DNA of 36,237 nucleotides, taken from positions 1 through 36,237 of the forward strand of contig JAJRUV010000048.1 in the NCBI GenBank assembly GCA_024277595.1, read 5' to 3'. Source of the stretch: Gammaproteobacteria bacterium. Lineage in GTDB: Bacteria; Pseudomonadota; Gammaproteobacteria; Thiohalospirales; Thiohalospiraceae. This document shows positions 26,206 through 35,295 of the stretch, in pieces; position 1 is the first letter of the stretch, and each line of letters starts with the position of its first letter. The notes beneath the pieces were generated by a model that was given only the letters and a program-made list of their open reading frames with translations, was not told the DNA's origin and did not search any database. The translations under genes and the position numbers were made by a program.

Positions 26206-28360
26206 GGCCAGAGATGAGGGGTTGTATCTGGTACTGGTCAGTATTCATGGTCTGATTCGCGCCGAGCACCTTGAACTGGGGCGCGATCCGGATACCGGCG
26301 GGCAGATTCAGTATGCGGTCGAGCTGGCCCGGGCGCTGGCGGCGGATCCGGCCGTTGATCGGGTCGATCTGCTGACCCGCCAGGTGCACGACCCCAGTGT
26401 GAGTCCGGACTATGCCGAGCCACAAGAGGAGATTGCTGACGGCGCCTACATTATCCGGCTGCCCTGGGGTCCGCGCCGCTATCTGCGCAAGGAACTGCTC
26501 TGGCCTCACCTCGATGCCTTTATCGACAACGCATTGCAGCATGCGCGGCGGGTTGGCTGCACCCCCGATGTAATTCACAGCCATTATGCCGACTCCGGCT
26601 ACGTCGGTTCACGCCTGTCGCAGTTGATGGGAGTTCCGCTGATCCATACCGGCCATTCGCTGGGCCGCGTCAAGCTGGAGCGGCTGCTGGCTTCCGGGGT
26701 GGCGGAGAACATTATCGAAAGCCAGTACAACATCAGTCAGCGCATCGAAGCGGAAGAGATTGCGCTGGGTAATGCCTCGCTGGTGGTGGCCAGCACCAAC
26801 CAGGAAGTCGAGGAGCAATACAGCCAGTACGATAACTATCATCCCAAGCGGATGGTGGTGATCCCGCCCGGTGTCGATCTGTCCCGCTTCCGTCCCCCCC
26901 GCCGCGCCGATCCGGTGCCAGCCTATGCGGCAGAGATTAGCCGTTTTTTGCACTATCCGCGCAAACCGATGTTTCTTGCCCTGTCGCGGGCGGATGAGCG
27001 CAAGAATATTGCTGTGCTGGTGCGTGCCTACGGCGAAAACCGGCAGCTGCGTGATATTGCCAACCTGGTGGTCGTTGCCGGAAACCGGGATGATATCGAT
27101 TCCCTGAGCAAAGGACCGAAGGAGGTGCTGAAAGAGCTGCTGATGATGATTGATCGTTATGATCTCTACGGCAACATCGCCTATCCCAAGCACCACAAGT
27201 CAACCGATGTTCCCGATCTGTACCGGCTGGCCGCCAGGACGCGCGGCCTGTTTGTCAATCCGGCGCTAACCGAACCCTTCGGTCTGACGCTGATTGAGGC
27301 TGCCGCCAGCGGATTGCCACTGGTGGCGACCGAGGATGGCGGGCCGATTGATATCATCCGCCACTGCAACAATGGCCTGTTGATCGATCCACTTGATACC
27401 GATGCCCTGGGAGCGGCTCTGCTGGATGCGCTCAGTAACCGGGATCGCTGGCGGCGCTGGTCAAAAGGCGGCTTGAGCGGGGTGCGGCGCTACTACTCCT
27501 GGAAGGCCCATGTAAAAAGGTATCTGCGCGAGTTGCAGCGGGTGAAACGGCGTTATCACAAGCCAGTCATTCGTTCGCACAAAAGCCGTCTGCCTGCCGT
27601 TGACCGCATCCTGGTCAGTGATATCGACAATACCCTGATTGGTGACAGGGAAGGGTTGGATATACTCCTTGGGCGACTGCAGGAAGCGGAGGGTCGAATC
27701 GGTTTTGGCATTGCCACCGGCCGCCATCTGAACAGCGCGCTCAAAGTGATCAAGGAGTGGGGTATTCCCAAGCCGGATCTGTTGATTACCTCGGTAGGCA
27801 GCGAGCTGCACTACGGAACCGGACTGGTGGAAGATGTCGGATGGCAGCGCCATATCGATTATCTGTGGAAACCGGAGGCGCTGCGAGAGGCGCTCGATAC
27901 GCTGCCGGGACTGAAGCTGCAGGCGAAGACCAATCAGCGCAGATTCAAGATCAGCTATAATGTTACGCCCGACAGTATGTTGACTCTTCAGGAGATCCGT
28001 ACCCATCTGCGCAAGCTGGATCTTCATGCGCGGCTTATCTACTCGCATCAGGCCTACCTCGATGTATTGCCGGTGCGGGCATCGAAGGGGATGGCGGTCC
28101 GTTATCTGGCCATGAGGTGGGGTGTTCCGCCCGATTGCCTGCTGGTTGCCGGTGATTCCGGTAATGATGAAGAGATGTTGAGTGGTAATACGCTGGGAGT
28201 CGTGGTTGGCAACTATAGTCCGGAACTGGAGCCGCTGCGCAGCAGGCCACGGATCTATTTTGCGCAAGCGGGCTATGCCCGTGGAATCGTGGAAGGGATG
28301 GATCACTACCGTTTTCTCGATGCGGCGTGTGTTTCTGAGTGTATCTCCTGGGAAATTTAG
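26198..28360 (+). CDS. Sucrose-phosphate synthase fused to HAD-type sucrose-phosphate phosphatase
   Basis: 720 residues from the ATG at 26198 (MGEARDEGLYLVLVSIHGL), overlapping the fructokinase stop; in-frame starts upstream lie wholly inside that gene. Residues about 1-455 form a GT4 GT-B glycosyltransferase (DPDTGGQIQYAVELARAL, HSHYADSGYVG, HTGHSLGRVK, and the EX7E motif Glu359/Glu367 in EPFGLTLIE). Residues about 470-715 form an HAD phosphatase with the catalytic DxD (Asp475, Asp477 in SDIDNTL) and GDSGNDEEM, both intact. It should make sucrose 6-phosphate from UDP-glucose and fructose 6-phosphate and then dephosphorylate it. Sucrose commonly serves as a compatible solute in such bacteria. 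Confidence 0.93.
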   Translation: MGEARDEGLYLVLVSIHGLIRAEHLELGRDPDTGGQIQYAVELARALAADPAVDRVDLLTRQVHDPSVSPDYAEPQEEIADGAYIIRLPWGPRRYLRKELLWPHLDAFIDNALQHARRVGCTPDVIHSHYADSGYVGSRLSQLMGVPLIHTGHSLGRVKLERLLASGVAENIIESQYNISQRIEAEEIALGNASLVVASTNQEVEEQYSQYDNYHPKRMVVIPPGVDLSRFRPPRRADPVPAYAAEISRFLHYPRKPMFLALSRADERKNIAVLVRAYGENRQLRDIANLVVVAGNRDDIDSLSKGPKEVLKELLMMIDRYDLYGNIAYPKHHKSTDVPDLYRLAARTRGLFVNPALTEPFGLTLIEAAASGLPLVATEDGGPIDIIRHCNNGLLIDPLDTDALGAALLDALSNRDRWRRWSKGGLSGVRRYYSWKAHVKRYLRELQRVKRRYHKPVIRSHKSRLPAVDRILVSDIDNTLIGDREGLDILLGRLQEAEGRIGFGIATGRHLNSALKVIKEWGIPKPDLLITSVGSELHYGTGLVEDVGWQRHIDYLWKPEALREALDTLPGLKLQAKTNQRRFKISYNVTPDSMLTLQEIRTHLRKLDLHARLIYSHQAYLDVLPVRASKGMAVRYLAMRWGVPPDCLLVAGDSGNDEEMLSGNTLGVVVGNYSPELEPLRSRPRIYFAQAGYARGIVEGMDHYRFLDAACVSECISWEI

Positions 28361-28367
28361 ATTCTGA

Positions 28368-28519
28368 GTAACTATTCAGCATAGTTGAAAATGAGTATGT
28401 AACTGTTCAGATTGCCCCTGAAATTCGTCAGTTCAAGGTGGAAAATGTGAGTTTACACGGGTAAATGATCATTTTTTAACGCAGAAATGGCGGATTTCAG
28501 GGGTGAGCTGAATAGTTAC
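28368..28519 (-). repeat. 152-bp inverted-repeat element, copy B (inverted)
   Basis: It runs from GTAACTATTCAGCATAG to GAGCTGAATAGTTAC with perfect 13-bp terminal repeats, and is the reverse complement of copies A and C with few changes. It begins 8 nt after the stop of the sucrose-phosphate synthase and ends 53 nt before the preferred sucrose synthase start. It thus lies inside the sucrose cluster and forms most of the spacer. Its stem could terminate or process the transcript, or it could supply a promoter. Confidence 0.88.
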
Positions 28520-28572
28520 GATTCTGATTGAGAACACCCGCCAGGATGGGGTTGGAAATTTGGATTGCAAGC

Positions 28573-30957
28573 ATGATTACTGAAGAACTGGAGAGTTACC
28601 TGGAAGCGCATCGTGATGAGGCGTTTCTTCTGCTGCATCACTATCTGAATCTGGGGCGGCTGTTTCTGCTGCATTCCGATCTGCAGGATGAAATGGAAAG
28701 TTTTTGTGACCAGCAGCCCCGCAGCACTCTCCCCGGCAGCGAGTTGGCCACTGTTATTCGAGCCTCCCAGGAGGCGATCGCAAATGCACCCTGGCTCTAT
28801 TTTGCAGTACGGCCCGGCGTGGCTCACTGGTATTACCTGCGTTTTCATGTGGAACAGCGGGTGGTCGAGGAGATTCCCGTTGCGGAATTTCTGGCTTTCA
28901 AGGAGCGCCAGGTCGATGGAAATGACGGTGGCTGGACACTCGAAATTGACCTGCAACCATTTAATCGCGAGTTCCCCCGGATGCAGCAGGCGCGCTCCAT
29001 CGGGAGGGGCGTGGAGTTTCTGAACCGCCACCTTTCCGGCCGGATGTTCCAGTCGCTGCAGGAGGGTGATCGCCGTTTGCTGGGATTTTTGCGCGTACAC
29101 CAGCATCAGGGGCAGCAGTTGATGCTGAATCAGCGTATCAGCTCGGTAAAGGTGCTGCGCCAGGCCTTGCGCCGGGCAGAGGAGTATCTGGCAGAGCAGC
29201 CGCAGGAGGCATCGTGGACACAGGTGGAGGGTGTCTTGCAACCAATTGGTTTTGAGCCGGGGTGGGGACGTACGATTGCCCGTATGCGCGATACCATGCA
29301 ACTGCTGGCTGACATCCTCGAAGCGCCTGATCCGGTGACCCTGGAGAGATTTCTGGGGCGTATTCCGATGATTTTCAGACTGGCCATTCTGTCACCACAC
29401 GGCTATTTCGGCCAGGCCAATGTGCTGGGGCTGCCTGATACCGGTGGCCAGGTGGTCTACATTCTGGATCAGGTGCGGGCGCTGGAAAAAGAGATGCGCC
29501 AGCGGATTTTTGAGCAGGGGCTGGATATCGAGCCCTGCATTCTGGTTGTTACCCGGTTGATACCGGAGGCGCGGGGAACCACCTGCGATCAGCGCCTGGA
29601 ACCGATTGTTGGCACCGAACATTCGAGCATCTTGCGGGTGCCGTTTCGTTCAGCGACAGGGGAGGTGGTGCGTCACTGGATCTCCCGTTTCGAAGTGTGG
29701 CCCTATCTGGAATCTTTTGCCGCAGAGGCGAGCCGGGAGCTGGTTGCCGAACTCGGGGGGCGGCCCGATCTCATCGTTGGTAACTATTCGGATGGTAATC
29801 TGGTCGCCTCCCTGCTGGCGAATGAACTCAAGGTGACACAGTGCAACATCGCCCATGCGCTGGAGAAGACCAAATATCTCTACTCCGATCTGTATTGGCG
29901 GGAGAATGAGGAGCAGTATCATTTTGCGGCCCAGTTTACCGCCGATCTTATTGCCATGAATGCTGCGGACTTCATTATTACCAGTACCTATCAGGAGATT
30001 GCCGGCCGCAAGGATGGTGTGGGACAGTACGAGAGCTATCAATCCTTTACCCTGCCGGGTCTGTACCGGGTGGTGAACGGTATCGATGTGTTCGAGCCGA
30101 AATTCAATATTATTTCACCCGGTGCGGACAGTGAGGTCTATTTTCCCTATACGGAAACCGGGCGGCGGCTTGGCGTCCTGCACGAGGAGCTGGAGCAACT
30201 GGTGTTCGGTTCGCCGGATGAATCATCCCGCGGTGAACTGGCTGAACGGGACAAACCGTTGTTGTTTACCATGGCCCGTCTGGATCATATCAAGAATATC
30301 ACCGGGCTGGTGGAGTGGTACGGGCAGAGCGAATCATTGCGTGACGCCGCGAATCTGCTGGTGATTGCTGGCCATGTGCAGACAGAACATTCCAGTGATC
30401 GGGAGGAGCAGGAGCAGATTGCCCGCATGCATGAACTGATGGACAGATACCAGCTTGATGGTCAGTTGCGCTGGCTGGGTGTCCATCTGGATAAAAGCAT
30501 GGCCGGAGAGCTGTATCGCTTCATTGCGGATCGGCGGGGCGCCTTTGTCCAGCCCGCCCTGTTTGAGGCGTTTGGACTGACCGTCATCGAGGCCATGGCT
30601 TCCGGTCTGCCTGTTTTCGCTACGCTTTACGGGGGACCGCTGGAGATTATCGAAGACAACGTCTCCGGATTTCATATCGATCCCAATCACGGTGAACAGG
30701 TAGCCCGACAGCTCGCTGCATTTTTCAAACGGTGTCGGCATGAGCCGGACTACTGGGAGGATATTTCCCGTAGCGCCATCGCCCGGGTAGAAAATCACTA
30801 TACTTGGGAGCTATACGCTGAACGGCTTATGACCCTGTCGCGCATCTATGGTTTCTGGAGATATGTTACCGATCCGGAGCGTACGGAGACCCGGCGTTAT
30901 CTGGAGATGTTCTATGGCCTGCAGTTCAGGACTCTGGCTGAAAAGATTCCCCGTTGA
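28573..30957 (+). CDS. Sucrose synthase
   Basis: 794 residues from the ATG at 28573 ([21 protein letters not shown]), preferred because bacterial sucrose synthases begin at this point and are about this long; ATG 28546 and TTG 28528 would extend it. An N-terminal regulatory/helical region (about 1-255) precedes the GT-B core, with [47 protein letters not shown] and the EX7E motif (Glu665/Glu673 in EAFGLTVIE). It reversibly converts sucrose and NDP to NDP-glucose and fructose. With the upstream kinase this gives a sucrose salvage route. Sucrose synthase is uncommon in bacteria outside cyanobacteria and some chemolithotrophs. Confidence 0.94.
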   Translation: MITEELESYLEAHRDEAFLLLHHYLNLGRLFLLHSDLQDEMESFCDQQPRSTLPGSELATVIRASQEAIANAPWLYFAVRPGVAHWYYLRFHVEQRVVEEIPVAEFLAFKERQVDGNDGGWTLEIDLQPFNREFPRMQQARSIGRGVEFLNRHLSGRMFQSLQEGDRRLLGFLRVHQHQGQQLMLNQRISSVKVLRQALRRAEEYLAEQPQEASWTQVEGVLQPIGFEPGWGRTIARMRDTMQLLADILEAPDPVTLERFLGRIPMIFRLAILSPHGYFGQANVLGLPDTGGQVVYILDQVRALEKEMRQRIFEQGLDIEPCILVVTRLIPEARGTTCDQRLEPIVGTEHSSILRVPFRSATGEVVRHWISRFEVWPYLESFAAEASRELVAELGGRPDLIVGNYSDGNLVASLLANELKVTQCNIAHALEKTKYLYSDLYWRENEEQYHFAAQFTADLIAMNAADFIITSTYQEIAGRKDGVGQYESYQSFTLPGLYRVVNGIDVFEPKFNIISPGADSEVYFPYTETGRRLGVLHEELEQLVFGSPDESSRGELAERDKPLLFTMARLDHIKNITGLVEWYGQSESLRDAANLLVIAGHVQTEHSSDREEQEQIARMHELMDRYQLDGQLRWLGVHLDKSMAGELYRFIADRRGAFVQPALFEAFGLTVIEAMASGLPVFATLYGGPLEIIEDNVSGFHIDPNHGEQVARQLAAFFKRCRHEPDYWEDISRSAIARVENHYTWELYAERLMTLSRIYGFWRYVTDPERTETRRYLEMFYGLQFRTLAEKIPR

Positions 30958-31352
30958 CGGTTTTTTATTCGGGGTAGAAAAACAGTTTTTTGTCACTTGA
31001 CGAGAAGGTCAAACCGTAAACAGGGGTGCTGTTGTAATTTTTTGCACAGAGCAGAAGAATATGGTAAAGGAATAATTGACCACCTTGCCCATATAGGGTC
31101 TGCCCCCAGTGAGTTCGATCTAACCCGCTGATTATAATCAAATAATCAGGGGTGGTTAAATTTTAACCAAATTAACCATAATGCCTGAATTATGTGTATT
31201 TAAGAGCGTTGTTACCATTTCATCCACAAAGTTATACACAGGTTTTGTGGATAACTGTCCAATGCCTGATATTACAGCCAGTTAACAGAATTGTTTCATG
31301 ATTGTTTCATGATTGTTTCATAAAGCAGGGCTAACCTGGAGCAAGAAACCGG
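30958..31352. other. Convergent non-coding interval with DnaA-box-like sites, inverted repeats and tandem repeat
   Basis: Both flanking genes end here (sucrose synthase + and MFS -), so promoters are not needed. Seen: a perfect DnaA box on the minus strand (31246-31254, TTATCCACA), TTATACACA at 31232-31240, and a one-mismatch box TCATCCACA at 31220-31228. The last and the first are parts of inverted arms TCCACAAA/TTTGTGGA. Upstream are the inverted repeats CTGATTA...TAATCAG (31128-31149) and GGTTAAATTTTAACC (31154-31168), in a strongly AT-rich stretch. No ORF or RNA gene was recognised. An origin-like, datA-like or DnaA-titrating site is possible. Confidence 0.5.
31290..31322. repeat. Three tandem 11-mers
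   Basis: ATTGTTTCATG at 31290-31300 and 31301-31311, and ATTGTTTCATA at 31312-31322, differing only in the last base. The 11-nt period equals about one helical turn, as in iteron-like or protein-binding arrays. It lies 36 nt from the DnaA-box cluster and 30 nt beyond the 3' end of the MFS gene. Confidence 0.85.
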
Positions 31353-32639
31353 TCAATTCTCTTCCGTGATACGCGCCATACGGCGTCCCTCCTGTTCATC
31401 AACAAAAAAGAGCAACAGCAGCCCCAGAATAAACAGTGGTGCAATAGCAAGAATGGACAGGCGGGGATCGCCGGTAGCCATACTTACCCAACCCATCAGG
31501 ACGGGGCCGAGGATTGCTGCGAACCGGCCCAGCATGTTGTAGAAACCGAAAAACTCTCCGGCTTTATCCGCAGGAATGATGCGGGCATAAAATGAGCGGC
31601 TCAATGACTGGATTCCCCCTTGTACCAGGCCGATAGTGATCGCCATGGCATAGAATTCCCATTCGCTCTCCATCTTGCTGGCCCACACGATAACGATGAG
31701 ATAGACGGTAATGGCGATATAGATGCCGGTTCGGGCTCCGAACCGTTCACCCAGGATGCCAAATGCAATTGCGGCCGGGAATCCTACGAACTGGGTAATC
31801 AGTAGTGCCACGATAAGGCTGGTGCTGTCGAATCCCAACGCCATTCCATAATCTACTGCCATTTTGATGATGGTGCTGACACCGTCGATGTATAACCAGT
31901 AACTGAGCAGAAACAGAAATACCACCCGCAGACGGCGTATTTCCCTGAAGGTGTTGGAAAGCTGTCGCGTGGCCAGGCGCAGTGCAACCAGGCCGGTTCG
32001 TGTAGCATCAGCGGGCTGCGGTTCCTTGATGAACAGGAACAACGGAATGGAAAACAGCGCCCACCATGCGGCAACCATCAAAAACGACCATCGTACCGCT
32101 TCACTGGCATCTGCCAGACCAAACCAGTCCGGATTGAGGGTCATGGCGACATTGAGCGCGAATAGCAGGCCGCCACCCAGGTAGCCAACAGCGTAGCCAA
32201 AGCCGGAGACGAAATCCAGATGCTGGTGTGGGGAAACATCCACTATCAGAGCGTCATAAAAAATGATGCCACCAAAAAAACCGATGGAGGCCAGGGCATA
32301 AAGCCCCATTGCAGCAGGCCAGTTTCCCGATTCCACCCAATACAGTGCGGCGGTCATGATGATGCCAAGCAGGGTAAAATAGAGCAGGAAACGTTTTTTT
32401 TTGCCGCCCTGGTCGGCGATGGTTCCCAATAAGGGAGCCACAACAACAATCACCAGGCTTGCCGAAGAGTTGGCAATGCCGAGATAGAAACTGCTTTGGG
32501 TGACGTCGCCTCCCGCGCTCCAGTACTGTTTGAAAAAAACCGGGAAAAACCCGGCCATGATGGTGACAGCAAAGGCTGAGTTAGCCCAGTCGTACAGTGC
32601 CCAGGAGACAATCTGCTTGTTGTTGAGCCGCCGTTTCAC
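31353..32639 (-). CDS. MFS transporter, UMF1/Atg22-like family
   Basis: 428 residues with about 12 membrane helices. The opening (KQIVSWALYDWANSAFAVTIMAGFFPVFF) is diagnostic of the UMF1 family, as are IVVVAPLLGTIADQGGKKK and GLVQGGIQSLSRSFYARIIP. Substrates of bacterial members are mostly unknown; Atg22 exports amino acids from the yeast vacuole. It overlaps tatD by 4 nt (ATGA). Proximity to the sucrose genes does not by itself make it a sugar exporter, since it is on the opposite strand. Confidence 0.88.
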   Translation of the reverse strand: MKRRLNNKQIVSWALYDWANSAFAVTIMAGFFPVFFKQYWSAGGDVTQSSFYLGIANSSASLVIVVVAPLLGTIADQGGKKKRFLLYFTLLGIIMTAALYWVESGNWPAAMGLYALASIGFFGGIIFYDALIVDVSPHQHLDFVSGFGYAVGYLGGGLLFALNVAMTLNPDWFGLADASEAVRWSFLMVAAWWALFSIPLFLFIKEPQPADATRTGLVALRLATRQLSNTFREIRRLRVVFLFLLSYWLYIDGVSTIIKMAVDYGMALGFDSTSLIVALLITQFVGFPAAIAFGILGERFGARTGIYIAITVYLIVIVWASKMESEWEFYAMAITIGLVQGGIQSLSRSFYARIIPADKAGEFFGFYNMLGRFAAILGPVLMGWVSMATGDPRLSILAIAPLFILGLLLLFFVDEQEGRRMARITEEN

Positions 32640-33424
32640 GCTGGCCCCTGATTGGTGATGTTGATTGCAAACAGCTGCTTGGCATTTGCGGTTGTCCGGG
32701 TTGCAACTGTTAACGGATTTTCGTCACGCAAGTGAGCCAGGGTATTCAGGATTTCCGGCAGATAGTCGGGCCGGTTGCGTTCGCCGTGGTGGTTGGCCGG
32801 AGCCATGTCCGGCGCATCCGTTTCGAGCACCAGTGCGCTTAGTGGAAGCTGTTGTGCCAGACGCCGTAACCGGTGTGCCCTGGAGTGGGTGACTGTACCA
32901 CCAAAACCAAGCTTGAAGCCCAGGCCAATATATTGCTCAGCCTGCTGCAGACTGCCGTTGAAGGCGTGGGCCACTCCGCCTTTAATGCGCCGCCGTCGCA
33001 GCAGGCCCAACACGACATCATGGGCTTTGCGGACGTGCAGGATAACGGGTAGGCCGGTCTGTTCAGCAATATCCAGCTGGGCCTCGAAACAGCCCAGTTG
33101 CCGTGTGCGGTTTTGGTCTGGCAAATAGTAATCCAGGCCGATCTCCCCCACAGCTACCGGCTGGTGTTGGTGGATCTGTCTGGCCAGTTCGGACAGATCA
33201 GTCTCTTTATGCTGTGCCCAAAACAGCGGGTGCAGGCCAAGCGCCGGATAGAGCAGGTTGCTGTGTCTGGAGCAGAGGGTGAGCAGTCGTCCCCATCCCG
33301 CCTTGTTTATGCCGGGAACAATGATACTCTTGACGCCGATTTTTCCGCACCGGGCCAAAATGGCATCCCGATCCGGGTCAAATATCGGGAGGTCCAGATG
33401 ACAGTGAGAATCAAGCAGTTCCAT
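32636..33424 (-). CDS. TatD-family metal-dependent hydrolase/nuclease
   Basis: 262 residues from the ATG at 33424 (MELLDSHCHLDLP). The frame remains open back to 33547, through part of the repeat element, but the family starts at this Met. Metal-ligand blocks: SHCHLD (His7, His9), VGEIGLDYY, VILHVRKA, GVAHAFNGS and LETDAPDM. TatD proteins are 3'-5' DNA exonucleases of the amidohydrolase fold. It is coupled to the downstream MFS gene. The spacer upstream contains 152-bp repeat copy C. Confidence 0.9.
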   Translation of the reverse strand: MELLDSHCHLDLPIFDPDRDAILARCGKIGVKSIIVPGINKAGWGRLLTLCSRHSNLLYPALGLHPLFWAQHKETDLSELARQIHQHQPVAVGEIGLDYYLPDQNRTRQLGCFEAQLDIAEQTGLPVILHVRKAHDVVLGLLRRRRIKGGVAHAFNGSLQQAEQYIGLGFKLGFGGTVTHSRAHRLRRLAQQLPLSALVLETDAPDMAPANHHGERNRPDYLPEILNTLAHLRDENPLTVATRTTANAKQLFAINITNQGPA

Positions 33425-33514
33425 GAGGTACAGGATACCTTGATAATCATCGCAATAGTGGAAAGTATGCCGGAAGTTGCTGCGGTTGTTCTGTTTCTGC
33501 TGGTAACGGGTTTT

Positions 33515-33666
33515 GTAACTATTCAGCTCATCCCTGAAATCTGCCATTTCTGCGTTAAAAAATGATCATTTACCCGTGTAAACTTACATTTTTCGCCTTG
33601 AACTGACGAATTTCAGGGGCAATCTGAACAGTTACATACTCATTTTCAACTATGCTGAATAATTAC
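33515..33666 (+). repeat. 152-bp inverted-repeat element, copy C
   Basis: Same orientation as copy A and nearly identical to it from GTAACTATTCAGCTCA to GCTGAATAATTAC. The element begins 7 nt beyond the 3' end of the diguanylate cyclase gene (stop at 33674-33676 on the minus strand) and lies about 90 bp ahead of tatD. It separates two minus-strand genes that could otherwise be one transcript. Confidence 0.88.
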
Positions 33667-33673
33667 CGGATTT

Positions 33674-35272
33674 TCAGGTTGGCCGTAGGATTTGAGCCGG
33701 GTTGAAGCAGGTAATGCGGTTTCGACCGTTCTCCTTGGAGGTGTACAGTGCCTTGTCCGCATTATGGAACACCTCCTCATAAGTGGTCATGCTGTCGCAT
33801 AATTCGGCAACTCCGATGCTGACCGTGACATTAATGGGCCGGCCTTCAAAGAATACCGGCCGCTCAGCAATCAGTTCACGCATCTTGTCTGCGATCTGCG
33901 CCGCATCGGATGTGGGCGTTTCCGGAAGGATAACGACAAATTCTTCGCCACCATAGCGGCCGATAAAATCTGTTTCACGGATCGTTTTTCCGAGCCGCCG
34001 ACCCACTTCGCTTAATACCTTGTCTCCGGCAAGATGGCCGAGAGTATCATTGATTTTCTTGAAATGATCCAGATCGACCATCAACATGGACAGGCTATGG
34101 TCATATCGTACCGCACGCTTGAACTCTACTCCCATCTGCTCTTCCAGATAGCGGCGGCTGGACAGGCCGGTAAGCGGATCGGTGTTGCTTAATTGTTTAA
34201 TCTCTTTAGTGCGGGCTTCGACCTCTTTTTCCAGCCGATCCCGTTCCTGCCTGACGTTCTGCATATTGACCTGGTAGATGGAATAGGCGATCAACACCGC
34301 GTACAGGATTCCTGCCAGGGTAGTTGCTATGGCTGTCATCAGCAGGGAACGGGTGTTTCTGGCGTACTCGCTGGCGTTAACCTGCATCAGCAGGGTGTGT
34401 TCATGGCCGCCACCATGACTCATGTTGGGCAGTGGGGCGGTGATGCGATACACTGGCTGGCCGCGATCATACATGAACATTCCTCTGAAAATCCTGGCTG
34501 GGTTGTCTATATTGGCGGTGCTGTTGACCAGCAGAAAATCACTGCTTAACTCGATGGTTCCGTCAGGGGCTAAAATGGAGATCTGTTTGAGATTGTTGCT
34601 GGTGGCGGTGAAATTGCGCAAGAAATCATAATAATCAAGAGTTTCGTAAACCGCCAGGCTGGTGGTCACCGAGCCGGCTATCGCTTTCAGCAGATTTCTG
34701 ATATCCCGCTGCATATGACGCACTGCAGCGTTTCTGAGGTCGTTCTCCATGTAGTTGAGATCCGAAATATCAACGGCAAGATCAATGATTCCGGCCAGTT
34801 CATTTTTTGCGTAAACCGGGTACGATATCGCCAGTATCGGCGTCATATCCCGGTTATCTTTATAGAATTTCCCCAGTTCATCAGGTTTTTGCAGGTTTTC
34901 CCTGAAACCGGGGCGGTCAAAGGTGCGGCCAATCTCGTCCTGGAACATGGAGTTGATGATGATGCCGTTCCGATCCAGATAGCGAAACTCGAAAATTTCC
35001 AGTTCAAGGGATATGTTTCTGACCAGTACCTGCAGATTTACTGTTTTCCTGATAGTTTCAAAACGGGTCAGAGCGGCGTGAAAAGAGTGTACCAGGTTGA
35101 TGTTGTCTGTTTCCAGCTGTTTCAGCAGCACACTCTTTTGTGAAAAATAGTTATGTGCGGACAGACCCCCGAGAACCATGATCATGGTGGCAAAAGGGAG
35201 GATGTTGTAGCGCCGCAGAAACCCTATCGGTCTGCTGCCTTCGTCTTTATTGAACAGGGTGAAAAATTTCAC
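33674..35272 (-). CDS. Membrane diguanylate cyclase (GGDEF)
   Basis: 532 residues. Membrane helices at about 24-45 and 313-335 enclose a roughly 265-residue periplasmic sensor region of Cache-like character (FEFRYLDRNGIIINSMFQDEIG, then MTPILAISYPVYAKNELAGIIDLAVDIS). A short coiled coil (RQERDRLEKEVEARTKEIKQL) leads to GGDEF (about 362-525). The active site GGEEF (441-445) is intact, with the RETD inhibitory site (432-435) at the usual spacing. It should make c-di-GMP from GTP. It starts 23 nt after the tetrahaem cytochrome gene, so the two are probably co-transcribed. Confidence 0.94.
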   Translation of the reverse strand: MKFFTLFNKDEGSRPIGFLRRYNILPFATMIMVLGGLSAHNYFSQKSVLLKQLETDNINLVHSFHAALTRFETIRKTVNLQVLVRNISLELEIFEFRYLDRNGIIINSMFQDEIGRTFDRPGFRENLQKPDELGKFYKDNRDMTPILAISYPVYAKNELAGIIDLAVDISDLNYMENDLRNAAVRHMQRDIRNLLKAIAGSVTTSLAVYETLDYYDFLRNFTATSNNLKQISILAPDGTIELSSDFLLVNSTANIDNPARIFRGMFMYDRGQPVYRITAPLPNMSHGGGHEHTLLMQVNASEYARNTRSLLMTAIATTLAGILYAVLIAYSIYQVNMQNVRQERDRLEKEVEARTKEIKQLSNTDPLTGLSSRRYLEEQMGVEFKRAVRYDHSLSMLMVDLDHFKKINDTLGHLAGDKVLSEVGRRLGKTIRETDFIGRYGGEEFVVILPETPTSDAAQIADKMRELIAERPVFFEGRPINVTVSIGVAELCDSMTTYEEVFHNADKALYTSKENGRNRITCFNPAQILRPT

Positions 35273-35295
35273 GTATCAACTCTGAGACCGCATGC

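Noticed and set aside
30958-31000. Rho-independent terminator after sucrose synthase
   Set aside because: T-runs and a short AAAAACAGTTTTT palindrome are present, but there is no GC-rich stem.
31290-31322. CRISPR array
   Set aside because: The repeats are only 11 nt long and directly adjacent, with no spacers and no cas genes.
33425-33547. N-terminal extension of TatD through the spacer
   Set aside because: The added residues are not TatD-like, they run into repeat copy C, and the family start with the SHCHLD motif is at 33424.
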